Positions 22,031-34,635 of a DNA stretch of 64,000 bases are shown here, one piece after another. The stretch lies in contig ML133386.1 in NCBI GenBank assembly GCA_003864495.1, positions 868,001 through 932,000 on the forward strand, written 5' to 3'. Position numbers and translations under genes: made by a program. Numbering within the stretch: position 1 is the stretch's first letter; every line of letters starts with the position of its first letter. The notes below the pieces were generated by a model, which saw only the letters and a list, made by a program, of their open reading frames with translations, did no database searches and was not told the DNA's origin. Source of the stretch: Nemopilema nomurai (taxonomy: Eukaryota > Cnidaria > Scyphozoa > Rhizostomeae > Rhizostomatidae).

Positions 22031-24653
22031 TGGATCTACCTAACCCCCTTCCCCCCATGACGTATTGATTTTATTTCCTGTTTTGGGCCGTGCCCCTCAA
22101 GAGTTTATTTCCTTACCTACATTGCTAGATGAGCTTCCTATCCAACGTGCCTACTTTTTGGACTGACCTAATGACTCATTTTGGCTCATGTCCTGTGACC
22201 GTCAAACCAAAGACCGGTTTTTGTTTAGATGTTTGTTTTTGTTGAAATCCAGTCTGCGTCGGAGCCCGTGTAAGCCAAAGATCTGCAATCTGTTTTTTCA
22301 TGCAGATATGTGATACTTCTTCGACAGGAGTCTTTAGACTAGATGAGAGGGTAGCGTGGACGTGCCCTTTGTTGGGGGAAAAATCTAGTAAAGCGAATCC
22401 CAGAAAGATATTTTGTCATAGAGATTTACAAGAACAGTTTACGCAAACTGCAAACTGAGGTTTTGCATACTAGTGCACGAAAGGTAAGCTTCAGGCATCG
22501 AGGATAAATGTCCTTGCTGACATTGGTTAACTGTCAAATACGGCAAGAAAGCGAGACGACCCGTACATACAACCATGCAGGGCACTGGTTAGGAAGGGGA
22601 AGAGAATCACAGACACAAAATGCAACTCATTAACGAGCACAAATCTTTTTAGAATAAATCCTACTTCACTCACTTGCGTCTAAAAGCGCAATTTCAGAGT
22701 TAACAGTTACCGGTTGAAAGACTGGAATATGACTCGAGCATAGGTTATTACGGAAAGCTGCAGCTTTTACAAAACAAAAATAAAAAATACCAGTCATGCT
22801 AATAAGCTTACAATAACAGAAAATGATGAACAAAAATGAACGAGATAAGTGAGCTGAAATGAGTCAATTCGCCCGATATAAGGTAGATATCTTACAGCAT
22901 CAAAAGAGTTTGTGTTTTATTCTAGATTACGTCTCTTCTCGTTACTTGGCTATTCGCATTCTTTAATTCAGCTCCTAGCGCATATGGAGTCTTTGAATCG
23001 ACACAAGCTGCGCCTCAGATCAGTTCTAAGGCCAGACTATTCTGCTTTCACTTTTATTTGCTTCCGCCATAACACTTGAAATGAACATAGCTACCAAGCA
23101 GAGAGTGCTTGGCGGCAAAATATGATTAAGATAGATGCAAAAATCCGTGCATGGCTTCCACTTCAACATTTTTTTTGATGACCTCGTGATGCTTACAACA
23201 ACCGAAATCTAACCGTCCAATAGAGCAAAGTAGCGCATGCTCACAGGCGATATGCTTCAAAGAGCGACAGTATTTCTATATCCGTAGTAATCGGTGAACC
23301 TACAAAAGAGAGAAGAAATCATTTCAACTTTGAAGCAGAACCGTCAGAAAAATGGGTAATACGACCGCGTGAACGCAATCTCTTCATGTTCACTCCAAGT
23401 CATGTTCCTACAGTTGATCGTTCATACAACTTTGACGCCTCACATTGACACTAGCAACGAAAAAACACTCAGTGACGGCTTGTCGCCCTCTCTATCGCCT
23501 AACCTATAAATTCAATACCAAGGTATTTTACCCGCTTCACACTATGAACTACCGAACAGGAGGTGATCATAATAGGGGTTTTCCCATTGTCAAGTCGACG
23601 AGACCTAATGCATAACTAGAATCTACGCTTTAAGTAAACCGAAAAACCTTTCAATAATCAGACTGGCACATGGAATACAGCGTTAGGTTCCGTTTTTGAA
23701 AAGCTCACTAGGCTTGCTAATCGATACGCGAACATCTGCTAGCTTTGCTTATCATGAGCGCATAGCCAAGGTCAGTTTCTTCTGAATACAATTGTTTTTG
23801 TTAAAAGGAACGCAATTAAAAGGATCACACAAAACTAACATTTTTCCTGTAAAAACAATTTAAAATTATCTTCATGTCTGGTTACAGATTTCTCCTAACT
23901 TCACTAATTATTTACTTGACAACATAAAATTGCCCTTGAAGAAACATTTCCAACTAGCACTTTTGGCACTGGCTGGAGGTAGTGACACTTATAATATCAG
24001 GTTTACGCAAAGAAGGCTTCAAGATTTACATTCCGGGAGAGATAGCCCCTTCAAAGATTTGCAATAAGAAAGAAACGGCGTTTAAAAAACCACTTCTCTC
24101 TGCAGTAATGGAGTAAACGTCGGAGCAACACTTTCGCAACCAACACCTTATGATTAATATAGGCTATAAATGGTAGATTGTTACTTTGTCTCAAACGTGT
24201 ATGATTGAGACTCCTTTGCTCAGAAAAAAAAGATGGTAGCTATTGTAAAGGAAATCGGTATAGTCTGTCTACATTGAATAGGATAATGCATATATACGAA
24301 TTCAGCCTTCAAGACGAAAATATGACAAAGCTTCCCAATAATACAAAATTGCATTGGCAGATTCTGATTTCTCCAAAAGAAGTTGCCCCATAGCTGAAAC
24401 CCACGTAATTTGGGTACTGGATGTTCTGCAAATTCATCAAAGATGATGATGCTGATGACCAAGATCAAATCCATGCCATCAGTTCTATAGAAACAGGCAA
24501 AACGATAGGCTCTTCATACTGGGAGCGATGGTAAAACTTGAATTGAGAATAATTCAGGAAACTTTTCACATTGATGGTATCACAAGGTTGAGCCTGTGAT
24601 AAAATATTCAGGCAGCTAGACATCTTTATGATTGCAAAATGAAGTAAGTAAGT
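22031..24653. other. Intergenic region downstream of CCDC181, nothing recognised
   Basis: No long open frame, domain motif or tandem array on either strand. Scattered short frames are compatible with chance. Confidence 0.5.
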
Positions 24654-27600
24654 TTAGTACCGCACTGATGAGGTGTTGATTGGAGGTGCATCTGTCGTAA
24701 CCTTCTTCCTTCGCTTGCGGTGCTTTCTTGGTTTCCTTGCAGCAAGTTTTTTCTTCTCTTCTACCCGTTTTCTTTTCAACCATCTACAAATTAAGAAATA
24801 TTAATTTTAAAAGGATGATTTTTACATCCCACAGACGTTTGCTTCATTTAATATTTCAATGCCTTACATAACTAAAATGTTGCAATGCTGTATCTCAAGA
24901 AGATAGACCCATTTAAAACACCCGTTTGTCAAAACTGGGTCTTGTGCCTCAGTTTGGGTCTGGTGCCCCATGCACTATATTCAACCAATTTATGAGTGAT
25001 GACAATGAAAACCAAGCTAGATAGTCGAAAGAAGCCAACTGCTCATTTGGGTGATCATTTGAGACTGCTTTAAAAGAACCTGATCTGAAAAGAGAAAATG
25101 GTTGAAACATCTTTGGTAAATATTCAAATATTTAGTTGTGGCAACAATCTGGCAAGATATGAATTGTAAGAGAAAAGAAAATATATGCGAGTGCTGAACA
25201 ATACAGCAAAGAACTAGTTAGAGATTCTATCATTTATTGCCTGTTGTCCCCACTGATACGTTAGAGATTTCTTGAAAATTGTCAGCTTGACCTCAAATCT
25301 GCTTTAAACCAAGCAAAGGCCCTAGATTTAGCTCAAAGAAAGCTGAAGCCTATATTACGCCTCAAATGCCTACATATCAATATGTGGCTACTATTTCACA
25401 GAGTACTGGACCAGCCAGTCTCATTTATTAGCTCAAATAAGTGCTACGTCGGTACCTTGCACAACAGCAAAAACTTCCCTGCTTGTAACTCAGGCCATAA
25501 CAGCCTTTGTAGATGTTTCCATTAGTGGAAACCGGCTGACAGCCCTCATTGACTCTGGTAGCACTGGTAGCTACATTTACGAAAGCATAGCCAAGAAACT
25601 AAATCTGAAGTTTCACCCATCCACCCAAAACATTTTCATGGCACAGACATCCCTTAAAGCATGTGTTATTGGTCACTTATTTACTGAATGGGGGCCCTTC
25701 TGTCCGTCTCGGTATTCTCAAGGGACTGTGCAGTGATATAATCCTGGGCGAAGACTTCCAAAGAGCTCACTAAAGTGTCACGATTGATTATGGTTGCAAT
25801 AAGCCAGACCTAGTCATTCCGAATTTGGTACCAAATCAAACCTGCCCCTTCATTGGTATCAAACTTCTATAGACGAGCCTTCCCTTTTTGCTTATCTCCA
25901 CCCTGATTGCAACGAGAGCTATTTCACTCCCTAAAATCTCGTACACCTCCACTAAAAACCCGTAGAAAATCCCGCAAATCCACAAAAATCCTTTGAAAAT
26001 CTGAAAATCCATTAAAATCCTCCTGGGACCTTAGAACTATTCAATCTCTAAAATGTTTCACTAGCTGCATTTTTTTGCATAATCTTAATTCTAGCTCGGA
26101 AGGTGTACTAAAAATCAACTGAAAATGCTATAACCTCAGCAATGTTCAATAAATACAGCACAGATGGAGAAGTTGTAAGACAAGGTGCAATATGGTTCTA
26201 AAGTGCTGACGTCACTAAAATCTATTTTAGGAATTCTTGAATGTGGATGCCATAACCCGAAAGAGCATCATCCCATATCCCTTTATAGGCAAAATTAGTC
26301 TATGGTCGTACAAATTGGCAGATGTATGGCCACAATTGTATTCGAGGGGCAAATCACTCCAAAAAAATATTGTACACCTTTTGTGAAAATCCTATTGTTT
26401 AGCATCGTTTCATAACTTTTTACGAACAGAGCCAAAATAACAGCGATTCGTTAGCAAGCTTAAAATCTTTCAATGGCCATATCTCAACGCACTTTAACCA
26501 GTGAAGCAATCCACTTTCAATCCACCCGTCGAAAAGGAAGCAGTGGAAACACTTCCTTGCTGGAAGACATTGTGCGATGATGGCTCAGTGGTTAGGGGCG
26601 CTGACTACGGACCCAAGGGTGAGGAGAGTTGCCAACTCTCTGTAATTCCTGTAAAAGGGTAAGGAATCACGAGGTGTGGTCACATCGAGAGGAAGGACCA
26701 GGACACTGCTCGATAAGCTTAAGCTTCTCAGTGTCCTCAAACTACTTTTGGATGCAAGGTAGAAACAAACCAAATCAAATTAAAACACATTTCAAACTAA
26801 AGACCAACCAGCAATCAGTTGTCTACATGTTTGACAACAGGAAAAGGACAAAGTTAAGAAACACAATAAGATCAAAGGCTGGTGACTCAAGCTAGCATCT
26901 ATTAGCTACACAATCGAATATGGACCATATAAAGAAAACATGGCACCAGACTCCATTAAAGAGTTTAAGTTGAATAAAACCATGATTCAGGTTTACAAAA
27001 CAATGCTTTATAAGAAACTATTAGAAGTGCTTCATATATAAATGAACTGATGAATTTTGTCTCCTCCTAAGCTACTCCTAGGCTCATATTTGATGTATAT
27101 CAGCACCAAAACAATTACATCCCCCTTTTTTGCTTTCCTTACAAATTATGATAGTTGTTCTATAATTTACAGGTCCATAAGACACATACTGAAAGAGGAG
27201 CTCCAAGGAAGGGCTACAATTACTAGGCAAATACATTGAACATAGAAAAGCTAAAGAGAAACACAATTAAAAAGAAGTTTCCTTCTTCAAAGTAAAGTCT
27301 TCTTCAAAGCTTCAAAAGAATGTCTCACCTTCGCTTAAGAATTTCCCATGGCACAAAGAGTTGCCCATTAGCAGGACTGAATCTAGCTCTTTTAGTTAAA
27401 ATTGACTTCATCAAATGTTATAAGAATCACAAGCTTCATTTGGAGTATTTTATTCATAAGGATTTTTTGCAGTACTTCATTCTGTTCCAACTTCTTCCTT
27501 TTGATGCTTAATAATCTTTGCTCAAAACAAATGAAACAATATCTAATGCCTATATCTAATGCCTAGTCCCATGTCAAGTATGCTTTTCTTAAATGATTTA

Positions 27601-29208
27601 TAATAAATTTCAGTCATATTGGCAAACAATTCACCTGTTAAAAGCCTCTTCACATGCTTGTCTTTCCCTGATGACATAGCCGGATGCTTCTTCTTCCAAC
27701 TTTCTCCTTTCCATCTCTTTCTCCTGCTTCTTCTGCTTTGATTTGTCATTTAGCCATATTTCATAGGCATCCTGTGCAGCCTTTTCTCTTTCTTCCCGCA
27801 ATTCGAAATCCTCTTTGAAGTTCAAATACCTTTTCCTTTCTAGTGCTTCTTGATTCTTCATCTTCAGCCAAGCCTTTGTAAAAATCTTACTAATTTAGGC
27901 ACAATATATCAGCAAAATTATGGGTTATCCCTTGGTTCACCCCATATCCACATTGGTGGTCATACATAATGAATAGTGGAGCAAAGAAAATAATGATAAT
28001 GTTTAAGGCACCAGAACATGTATATACCACATCTAATGCAAATGATACATATACTTTCAATGTATTGAGAGCACAGAACATAGCTATCAAATTATGAGAG
28101 ATCCTGCAATATACAACAAAATGCTTCAGACAGGATACATGGCATACATGTTTGATGCTTCAACATGACACTGGGTAATCAGTGGCAGACACTTCGCTAT
28201 TTTTTTTGGGGTGGGGTGAAAATTATTTGTGACCATGGCCCCCCTTGCCGCTCCCCCAAGTGTCCACCACTGTGGGTAAGACAAAAAAGAACAGATAAAA
28301 GCTACAGTTAAACTAATAAAAACAATAGCCATGTTAGCTCAACTCTCTGAACAACCCTCAAGCAAGTGGAGTTATTAGCACAATAAATGGCAGAAGGGTT
28401 TACATCGCTTGTTGGCAGCAGACAAAGCAACAAAGATGCCCAGTTTACTAGAAAAAAAAATAGTAAATATTGCTCTTTGCCTAACCTGGAATGCCTTCTC
28501 TGCCTCATCCCTTTTCCTCTTGCTTTCTTCCTGTAAGCGATCTTCCTCTTCTTTTTTCCTTCTTGCAATTGCTTCTTCTCTGCGTCTTTTCATTTCTAGC
28601 TGATGATCTGTCATGGCATAGTTAGACCTTATGTGTGCATATTCATCACTATTCTTTGGTCTTGCATATGAACTCTTCGCTCTTTTCTTTTGGGAGGCAT
28701 TGCTTGAGCCAACAACGAGTGGGGACGTTTTAGGCCTAGGGGATGTCTTCTTGATTACATTTCCCTTCTTCAAAGCACTTGATTCCTTATCTGTTGTTGC
28801 ACTCTCTACAGCTGGTTTCTCTTCAGAGGAATATACTTTGGTAGTTTCTTGCTCTATCCCCATCATCTGAAAATACTCTGCCTTTACTTCTGATGCATCA
28901 ACCAACTCAAACTTTCCATCTTTTTCTATCAAAATACGATCTCCCACGATATCACTGGAGCTAAATTTAATATCTTCTGATTCAAATTCCACCCTGCTAA
29001 GTTTGTCTGTTAATTCTGGTACGTCATTGTCAATCGTACTACTGTTTACATGTCCTTTGCTGGTAGCATCTTCAAATAACTGTTGGTTATCTGACGTTGC
29101 AATTTCATCTTCACTGACAGCACCCTCCCCAGTGAACGAATTGGCTTCGTCCTCTGAAGCTTCTGATACAGAAATATCTGGCAACCTTGGTTTTAAATCT
29201 TCTGTCAT
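24654..29208 (-). CDS. CCDC181: Coiled-coil domain-containing protein 181-like
   Basis: Three in-phase exons, 28486-29208, 27635-27873 and 24654-24783, give 1092 nt (363 aa plus stop). The N-terminal third is acidic and serine-rich (SVSEASEDEANSF). A conserved block reads DRILIEKDGKFELVDASEV. The C-terminal half is a highly charged helix and coiled coil with repeated KAFQAWLK / EIWLNDK / EAFNRWLKRKR units, ending in a very basic tail (RKPRKHRKRRKK). The layout and the IEKDGKFE block resemble CCDC181, a microtubule-binding protein of cilia and sperm flagella; human CCDC181 is longer (about 500 aa). The start at 29208 is the first Met before the acidic region. Intron 2 is expanded by transposon debris. 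Confidence 0.82.
25255..25870 (+). mobile_element. Ty3/gypsy-like retroelement remnant (end of gag and protease)
   Basis: Plus strand reads ALNQAKALDLAQRK (typical gag end) and then, in another frame, the retropepsin segment VSISGNRLTALIDSGST (catalytic D-S-G) and, after a frameshift, GLCSDIILGEDF. Stops and frameshifts show it is inactive. It lies antisense in an intron of the CCDC181-like gene. No LTRs or polymerase were seen. Confidence 0.75.
26577..26790 (+). repeat. tRNA-derived SINE-like sequence
   Basis: GATGGCTCAGTGGTTAGGGG matches a pol III A box (TGGCTCAGTGG). A degenerate B-box-like segment follows about 100 bp later, and the unit ends in an A-rich tail near 26760-26790. No clear target duplication was found. 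Confidence 0.45.
28172..28280. mobile_element. hAT-type MITE with target-site duplication
   Basis: Element 28180-28272 (93 bp) has terminal inverted repeats CAGTGGCAGACACTT and, reversed, CAGTGGTGGACACTT. It is flanked by TGGGTAAT and TGGGTAAG, an 8-bp duplication with one mismatch, the size hAT transposases make. It sits in intron 1 of the CCDC181-like gene. Confidence 0.8.
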
Positions 29209-31470
29209 TATGCCGAGGTCGAAAAGGAATCCCCAAAATTATGCGTGGCTTTCGCCGCCGAAGCAAAGATTCCTGTTCTTGTCAATGTAGGCGCAAATGA
29301 ATATGATACAACACTTTAATGCCGGGAAGTCACTGTTTCACTAATTACGTCAATCTAAATATTCACTTAGTCATAATTCTACAAACGAGACATGAACCAT
29401 TGACGAGTCGCGATAAGCTTCAGTGGCTGTTGTTTGCATTGTTTGTTGATTTGACTTGAGCGGGACTAGCCAGACGACGTTATCACGGTGACCTTTTTGC
29501 AACGAATGAAGCAACAACGATCTGTTCCAGTATTTATTCGAAGAACATCAACATCTTTCGTTGAAGCAAATTAATATCTTTAGCAGCTTGTCAGATGTCA
29601 ATTGGCATATTATTTCATTTCATCGTCCAGGCTACGCGATGCTGTTAACCTCGTTCCCACTACTGTGGTTCCCAAGCAACTGGTAACTGGGAAAGTGTGA
29701 TTCAACCAGAAGTCTGCAGAATCTACGGAACGGTGGGCCAGTGTGCCAGTATGTATTGCAATTCTCACCTATGTTTAGGTTGTGCAAGTGTGCAGTTTTA
29801 CAAAGTGAACACTTCAGTATATGAAACTGTTAGGCGATATGATGCTCTCGGAAGAAATTGTGCTTTATGGAGGAAAAGCTACACATGGTGTAAATAAGAT
29901 ACAAAACATTCGACTCTAAACATGCGTTCTATCTTGACGGTATAGTACACAAAGTTTTTCAACTAATTTCTCTCTATAATTGTAGTGTGTGTTTGACAAC
30001 ACCATTTCATATCCCTCCGTTTCGGACATAAACCTCGGGGTACCCCTCCCGAATTTTCCAGGTAGGGGCTGGCCTAGGTTTATAGGAAAGTTGGGGAAAT
30101 GTAAAATTTTTCAAACGTACCTTTTACAAGTAGTCAACAACCTACCAAATGCGAATGACTTTAATTCTTTGGCGCAGCGGACTGTTTAGATCGTAATAGA
30201 TTTGAAATAGACACTTCATCGAATTATCCTTTGTTCTTAGATGTTTTCGTTTAAGAAAGTTTGTTTAAGAATAGACGACCCCTTCTCTTTAAATTTCAAG
30301 CAACAGTGGGAACTTTCGCCTTCCTTTGCAAAAGTTCTTTCTCTAAAACTTCCGAGCAGCGTTTATTGTTCGCAGTAAAAATAATTTTCGTGGGAACGAT
30401 TAGTCTGATTTCTTGTTGGCGTTTTCCAGTTATCGTTGCCCTCAACTTGTTTTCTGGGTGTTAGTTGATAAAATGGAAGCAAAGACTGGAATTTTATATG
30501 GGAATATATCCAAGAAGGAGGTCTTTCTTGTAAAATCCGACGGAATATTGATCGTATTATTTTGCTTCTTTTCGGTCATCCAAAGCAGCCACAAGCAATT
30601 CTCCGATTGTAGCGTCCTAAACTTCTTTTTATTTATGATAGCCACGAATTAAACTGGCTACTTCTGTCTTGTAGCAGACTACGAACGGTTTTGCTGCAAT
30701 ACTTCTAGCCATTTTCCTTACTTACAAGAGGTGTGCGTATGGTGTAGAAAGAAAAAACACGATCAAAACACAAAAAGTCAATGGGAATGTTTTCTTTGAG
30801 CAGTAATCGAATGTGCGAACGATCCAAATCGAATAAGAAGTGATCCAGTAGAAGTGTAAATGTGCAAACTCGTAGTGTAAAAATGATACAGCTTGTGTTT
30901 GCGATGTTATGTCCTGTTGACGTACTTTTTGATCACATGCTCATCACATGTTGCTTGATGTAAACCAGAATTACGCAAAACTTGCAGTAAGTATTTCTTA
31001 CAAGATGGTTGACATAGAAGCTAGCCAAACAAGTTGCCTTTTTCAAAGAAAAGAAGAGACACGCATACAGCATGGAATTTAAACAGCAAGTTGTTTGTTT
31101 ATGCTGTAGCTAATGGTAAAAGATCTGCTCCAGACTGGAAGCTTTGCTGCGCGGCCGCAATATCTTGCCCGCGCACCTGTCTGCGCGTTTTTCGAAATTG
31201 GCCGCGCAAAATAATCAAACGTGAATGTGGCCGCGCAATCTTTCCGACCCAAAACAAAAGATTTTGGCAAAAATAGGGGGCTATCGCCAAGATCAATTTA
31301 TCGCAGCCGCGCTAAATATGTTTATGATGACTTCGAGCTAAATATTTAGGTGTTTTCTTAGAATTATACTTCTAGAACCAGACTTATTTCGTTGTTACTC
31401 AAAGTTGAATTCTAAACGCGATCATCATTAGATATTTTTTTAAACATATTGCCTAGAAAGAGCGAAAAAA
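29209..31470. other. Intergenic region upstream of CCDC181
   Basis: No coding gene recognised. It includes a GC-rich patch of repeated GCGCGG/CCGCGC words at about 31145-31240, possibly a MITE remnant. The CCDC181 promoter should lie just above 29208, but no core element is clear. Confidence 0.5.
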
Positions 31471-31740
31471 ATAAATACACGCCCCTCTTTTAAACGCCCC
31501 CTCGAAAAAAGCCCCCTTTTCGAAGAAATGAAAAAAATTAATCAACGCCCCGGGGACAATACGATTCAGAAAACTGCTTTTCACGGTGCGAACTGGCCAA
31601 CAGTTCACATCAGAGCTGCGAGAAAACAGGATTAGACGAGATGGCAAAATTAAGCGTCATTGATGTCCCAACAGAACTAACACCAAGTACCAGAAAGACA
31701 CATTTTTAGCGAATCCAGTAGGCCCTCGTCTAAAGGCTGA

Positions 31741-32380
31741 TCTTCACGAGGCGAATTTCGCAGCGAATTCGCGGCGAAATCACTGGCAAGCTTATCTGGG
31801 CATGCGCAGTCCTGGATATTGATTTCGCAGCGAATTCGCAGGAAAGTAGAAAAGAGTTCTACTTTTTTGCTGCGAAATAATTTCTCAAGTAGCGATGGCC
31901 AATCAGAGCGCGAGCCCACAAGGTCATCTCCTGTTACCAGATATCTCAGCGTCTGCCAATCTCTCGCTCTGGTCAACCGGATCATGCATAACAGTATTTT
32001 GCTTCGAGATTTTTGGACCCACGTAGGATAACAGTTCTTCAAACGTTGCTGGCGACATCCGAAAACATTTAAAAAAGTACTCGTGATCATGTAGCCTCAA
32101 GTCCCATATCAACAGATGAAATTCTTCTTTTTCTAAGCGCCCTTCGTAGACTTTTCTAACCCAAAATCGTTTCCTTTTCCTTTTCTTCAACTCTAATGGT
32201 TTCAAGATAGTTAATTTCCATTTTATCAGTAAAATTTTATTCACATTCACCATGCTTGACGTTTTAGAAATGGGCGCCAATAGATAGAAATTTAGAATTC
32301 GCCGCGAATTCGCTACTACGTGGCAATCAAAATAGAATTTCGTGGTGAAATTCGCTGCGAAATTCGCGTCGCGGAAACTT
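31741..32380 (-). mobile_element. PIF/Harbinger remnant, internally deleted
   Basis: The ends share an inverted GCGAATTTCGCAGCGAATT core (31751-31769 and, reversed, 32350-32368). Inside, the minus strand encodes WVRKVYEGRLEKEEFHLL, LRLHDHEYFFKCFRM and LLSYVGPKISKQNT, then after a frameshift LRYLVTGDD. This is the N-terminal region of Harbinger (HARBI1-like) transposases. The DDE catalytic part is missing, so the copy cannot be autonomous. Confidence 0.8.
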
Positions 32381-32395
32381 GAGATGCGTGAGTGA

Positions 32396-33295
32396 CAGGG
32401 GCGGATCCAGGCCGCCGCAAACGCCTTACGTAAGGCAGTCAGAACTTTCCAAATCTTGCAAGAGATTTCTTGGCGATTCTAAGATTTTTTACGGGTCTAA
32501 ACATTTTTCCACGCTGTTTTGCATTATTTTCGCCTTTAAATAGCAATGAATTCAATATCTACGCTTGAACCTCGGTTTGGTGAATTACGAAAGAGAGACG
32601 AGCCAGTTATCTTCCATATTTGGCTATCCCTTTCTAATCTCTTTTATTGTGCTGCATTTCGAACAATTGTGCGGCATTGCGACCTGTCAAAGTTGTATTG
32701 TTTGAAATGCCGCCCAAGCCATTGTTGGAATTTTGAGATGCCACACAATCAACTTCTAGAAAGAACAATCGATTTGACAGCTTACACAATGCTGTTCCCG
32801 TAAATAACAAAAAGGTCTCGAATGCCGCACAATCAATGAGGACCGCCGCACATTGTACTAGATTGTTTGGCCTGAGACAGAAAGCAACTTTTCGAAGCTT
32901 TAAATCCCAGTGGTCAACAATTTATTTTGGCGGGATTAAGTCAAAGAACGCTGGAAAATACCTCGGAAAAGAAAATTGGAAGTTCTTAGAATGATTAGAT
33001 CTCGAATTGTGGAAGGTGCCATAGATTAGATCAATAAACGCAGTTTTGTTATTGTGGTAAACGTAAATCACTTTCAAAATTTTATGCTCTACACAGTTCA
33101 TCGGTAGAAATGGTGGCAACTTTGTGTAAAGGATAACTAAATCAGTTTATGTCATATGGGCGGCTCCTGTGTATTTCCTTAAAATCGCTGCTTCCGAGGA
33201 TCTAGAGGGCGTGGCAAAAGAAAAATTTTAGGGGGCTCCGCCCTCTGTTTTCCGATAAGTGCGGCAGTCAACATTTCCTCTGGATCCGCCGTGTG
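32396..33295. mobile_element. Non-autonomous hAT-like element
   Basis: The left end reads CAGGGGCGGATCCAGG; the right end is the inverse, CTCTGGATCCGCCGTGTG. These are hAT-like termini. No transposase frame is seen inside, and I could not find a clean 8-bp target duplication. Confidence 0.4.
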
Positions 33296-34635
33296 AAATA
33301 ATGGGTTGGAGTTGATCCCTTCCAATCTGCACGACGTGACTAATAGGAAGGTTCCTGAACATCTACAAAGTGTCGCAAAAGCTTTATTCAGCCCGGGGGA
33401 CTTAATTATCTTTCTGTCTGAGAGGGGGGCTTACAAGAGAGAGGGCTTAACAAAAACTCAGCTAAAATGCTATAAACACATTTTCATGCATTGTTTGCTA
33501 AGAAAATCATACAAATATTCTCAAAAAGCGTTACTGGCAGCTTCGACAGTTTCAGTCGACAATTAATCAATTCAAATGTCCTCATCTTCATCAGAATCAT
33601 CAGGACCAATTGATAATCCTGGAACATCTTCTAGGCAAATCTCTTTCTCTGGGATTCCTTTGAGAAGATCATTAGTACTCTCTGGAGGTTCTAGAAAGTT
33701 AACGTTTTTTCATCTCTGGTTAACAAGGGGGATAGGACTAAATAGAGGGGGGGGGGCATATTTTCAATTTTTGCTTGATAGGGGCTCTATAGAGGGGGGC
33801 TCAATAGAGGGGGGCTTGAAAGAAAGGGGGGCTCAACAGAACTTTTATGGTAAGCGAACACATGTGGATCGATTAAATTTCATTCGGTTTCAGTTCAAGA
33901 GCTAGTACGAGACGCTGTTGGATCTCAAGCCAATTTTTTGTCCTAAAGTGTGTGATATTTTGCTCACTGACTGTAAAGCAAACGCGAAAAAATTTCCAAG
34001 CCTTAGATTTTGCACATGATCACCAGCATATCAAGTCATTCATCTTCAGAGAATGGTAGATCTCCAGTAATACATCGACGTTTAACAATTAATCTTTTGA
34101 AGTGTGATTTCATATAGTATAATTAACTCAAATATTGTGCACATGTTGTGGAGTAAAACTAGGGCCAGGCTTCCTTAGTTGACCATATACAAAACTCAAA
34201 TTGTAGGTTTTTGTTGTAGAATTCTGTAAAGAAGGCCTAACAAATCGCTACTAAATATGTAAGGACAAAGCAAACTCGTGAGCGAGTAACGTGGAAGCTT
34301 CCACTTGACAATCACATTGCTACAAATAGATGTGCACTGGAAAATATCCACAACAAAAGCAAGGTTTTTTGGGCGAACGGTTTTGGGCGAGAGATTTTGG
34401 AATCCCTGGCAGCCATATCCTGATGATAACAGCCTATTCAACCTCAGCGAATTACTTGCAGTCAATCGACTTGATCTTGTTTTGACATTCATAAAGGCAT
34501 TTTAGAGTAAAATGGAATGTTCCCACAGAGAATGTGATTTGTAAGTAAAAGGACTGGCAAAAGCTAATTGCGGTTTCACGGATGTTATGACGAGACATTG
34601 TCGAAAACCTTTCAGAATTATCGAGCCCTTAAAAT

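Larger units (their letters stand above)
31478..33841. mobile_element. Possible composite DNA transposon with C-rich/G-rich inverted ends
   Basis: The left side (31478-31550) carries GCCCCTCTTTT, GCCCCCTCG and GCCCCCTTTTC words. The right side (33395-33841) carries the inverse form, repeated GAGGGGGGCTT units with A-rich spacers. Near the right end a minus-strand frame reads EKEICLEDVPGL followed by an acidic DDSDEDEDI terminus, which could be a transposase C-terminus. Two other elements appear nested inside (31741-32380 and 32396-33295). The family is not identified. Confidence 0.4.

Noticed and set aside
28409..29290. Plus-strand frames opposite the CCDC181 exon
   Set aside because: Shadows of exon 1 of the minus-strand gene.
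33306..33905. Plus-strand frames of 86 and 109 aa
   Set aside because: They run through G-rich repeat units and lack motifs; more likely transposon end sequence.
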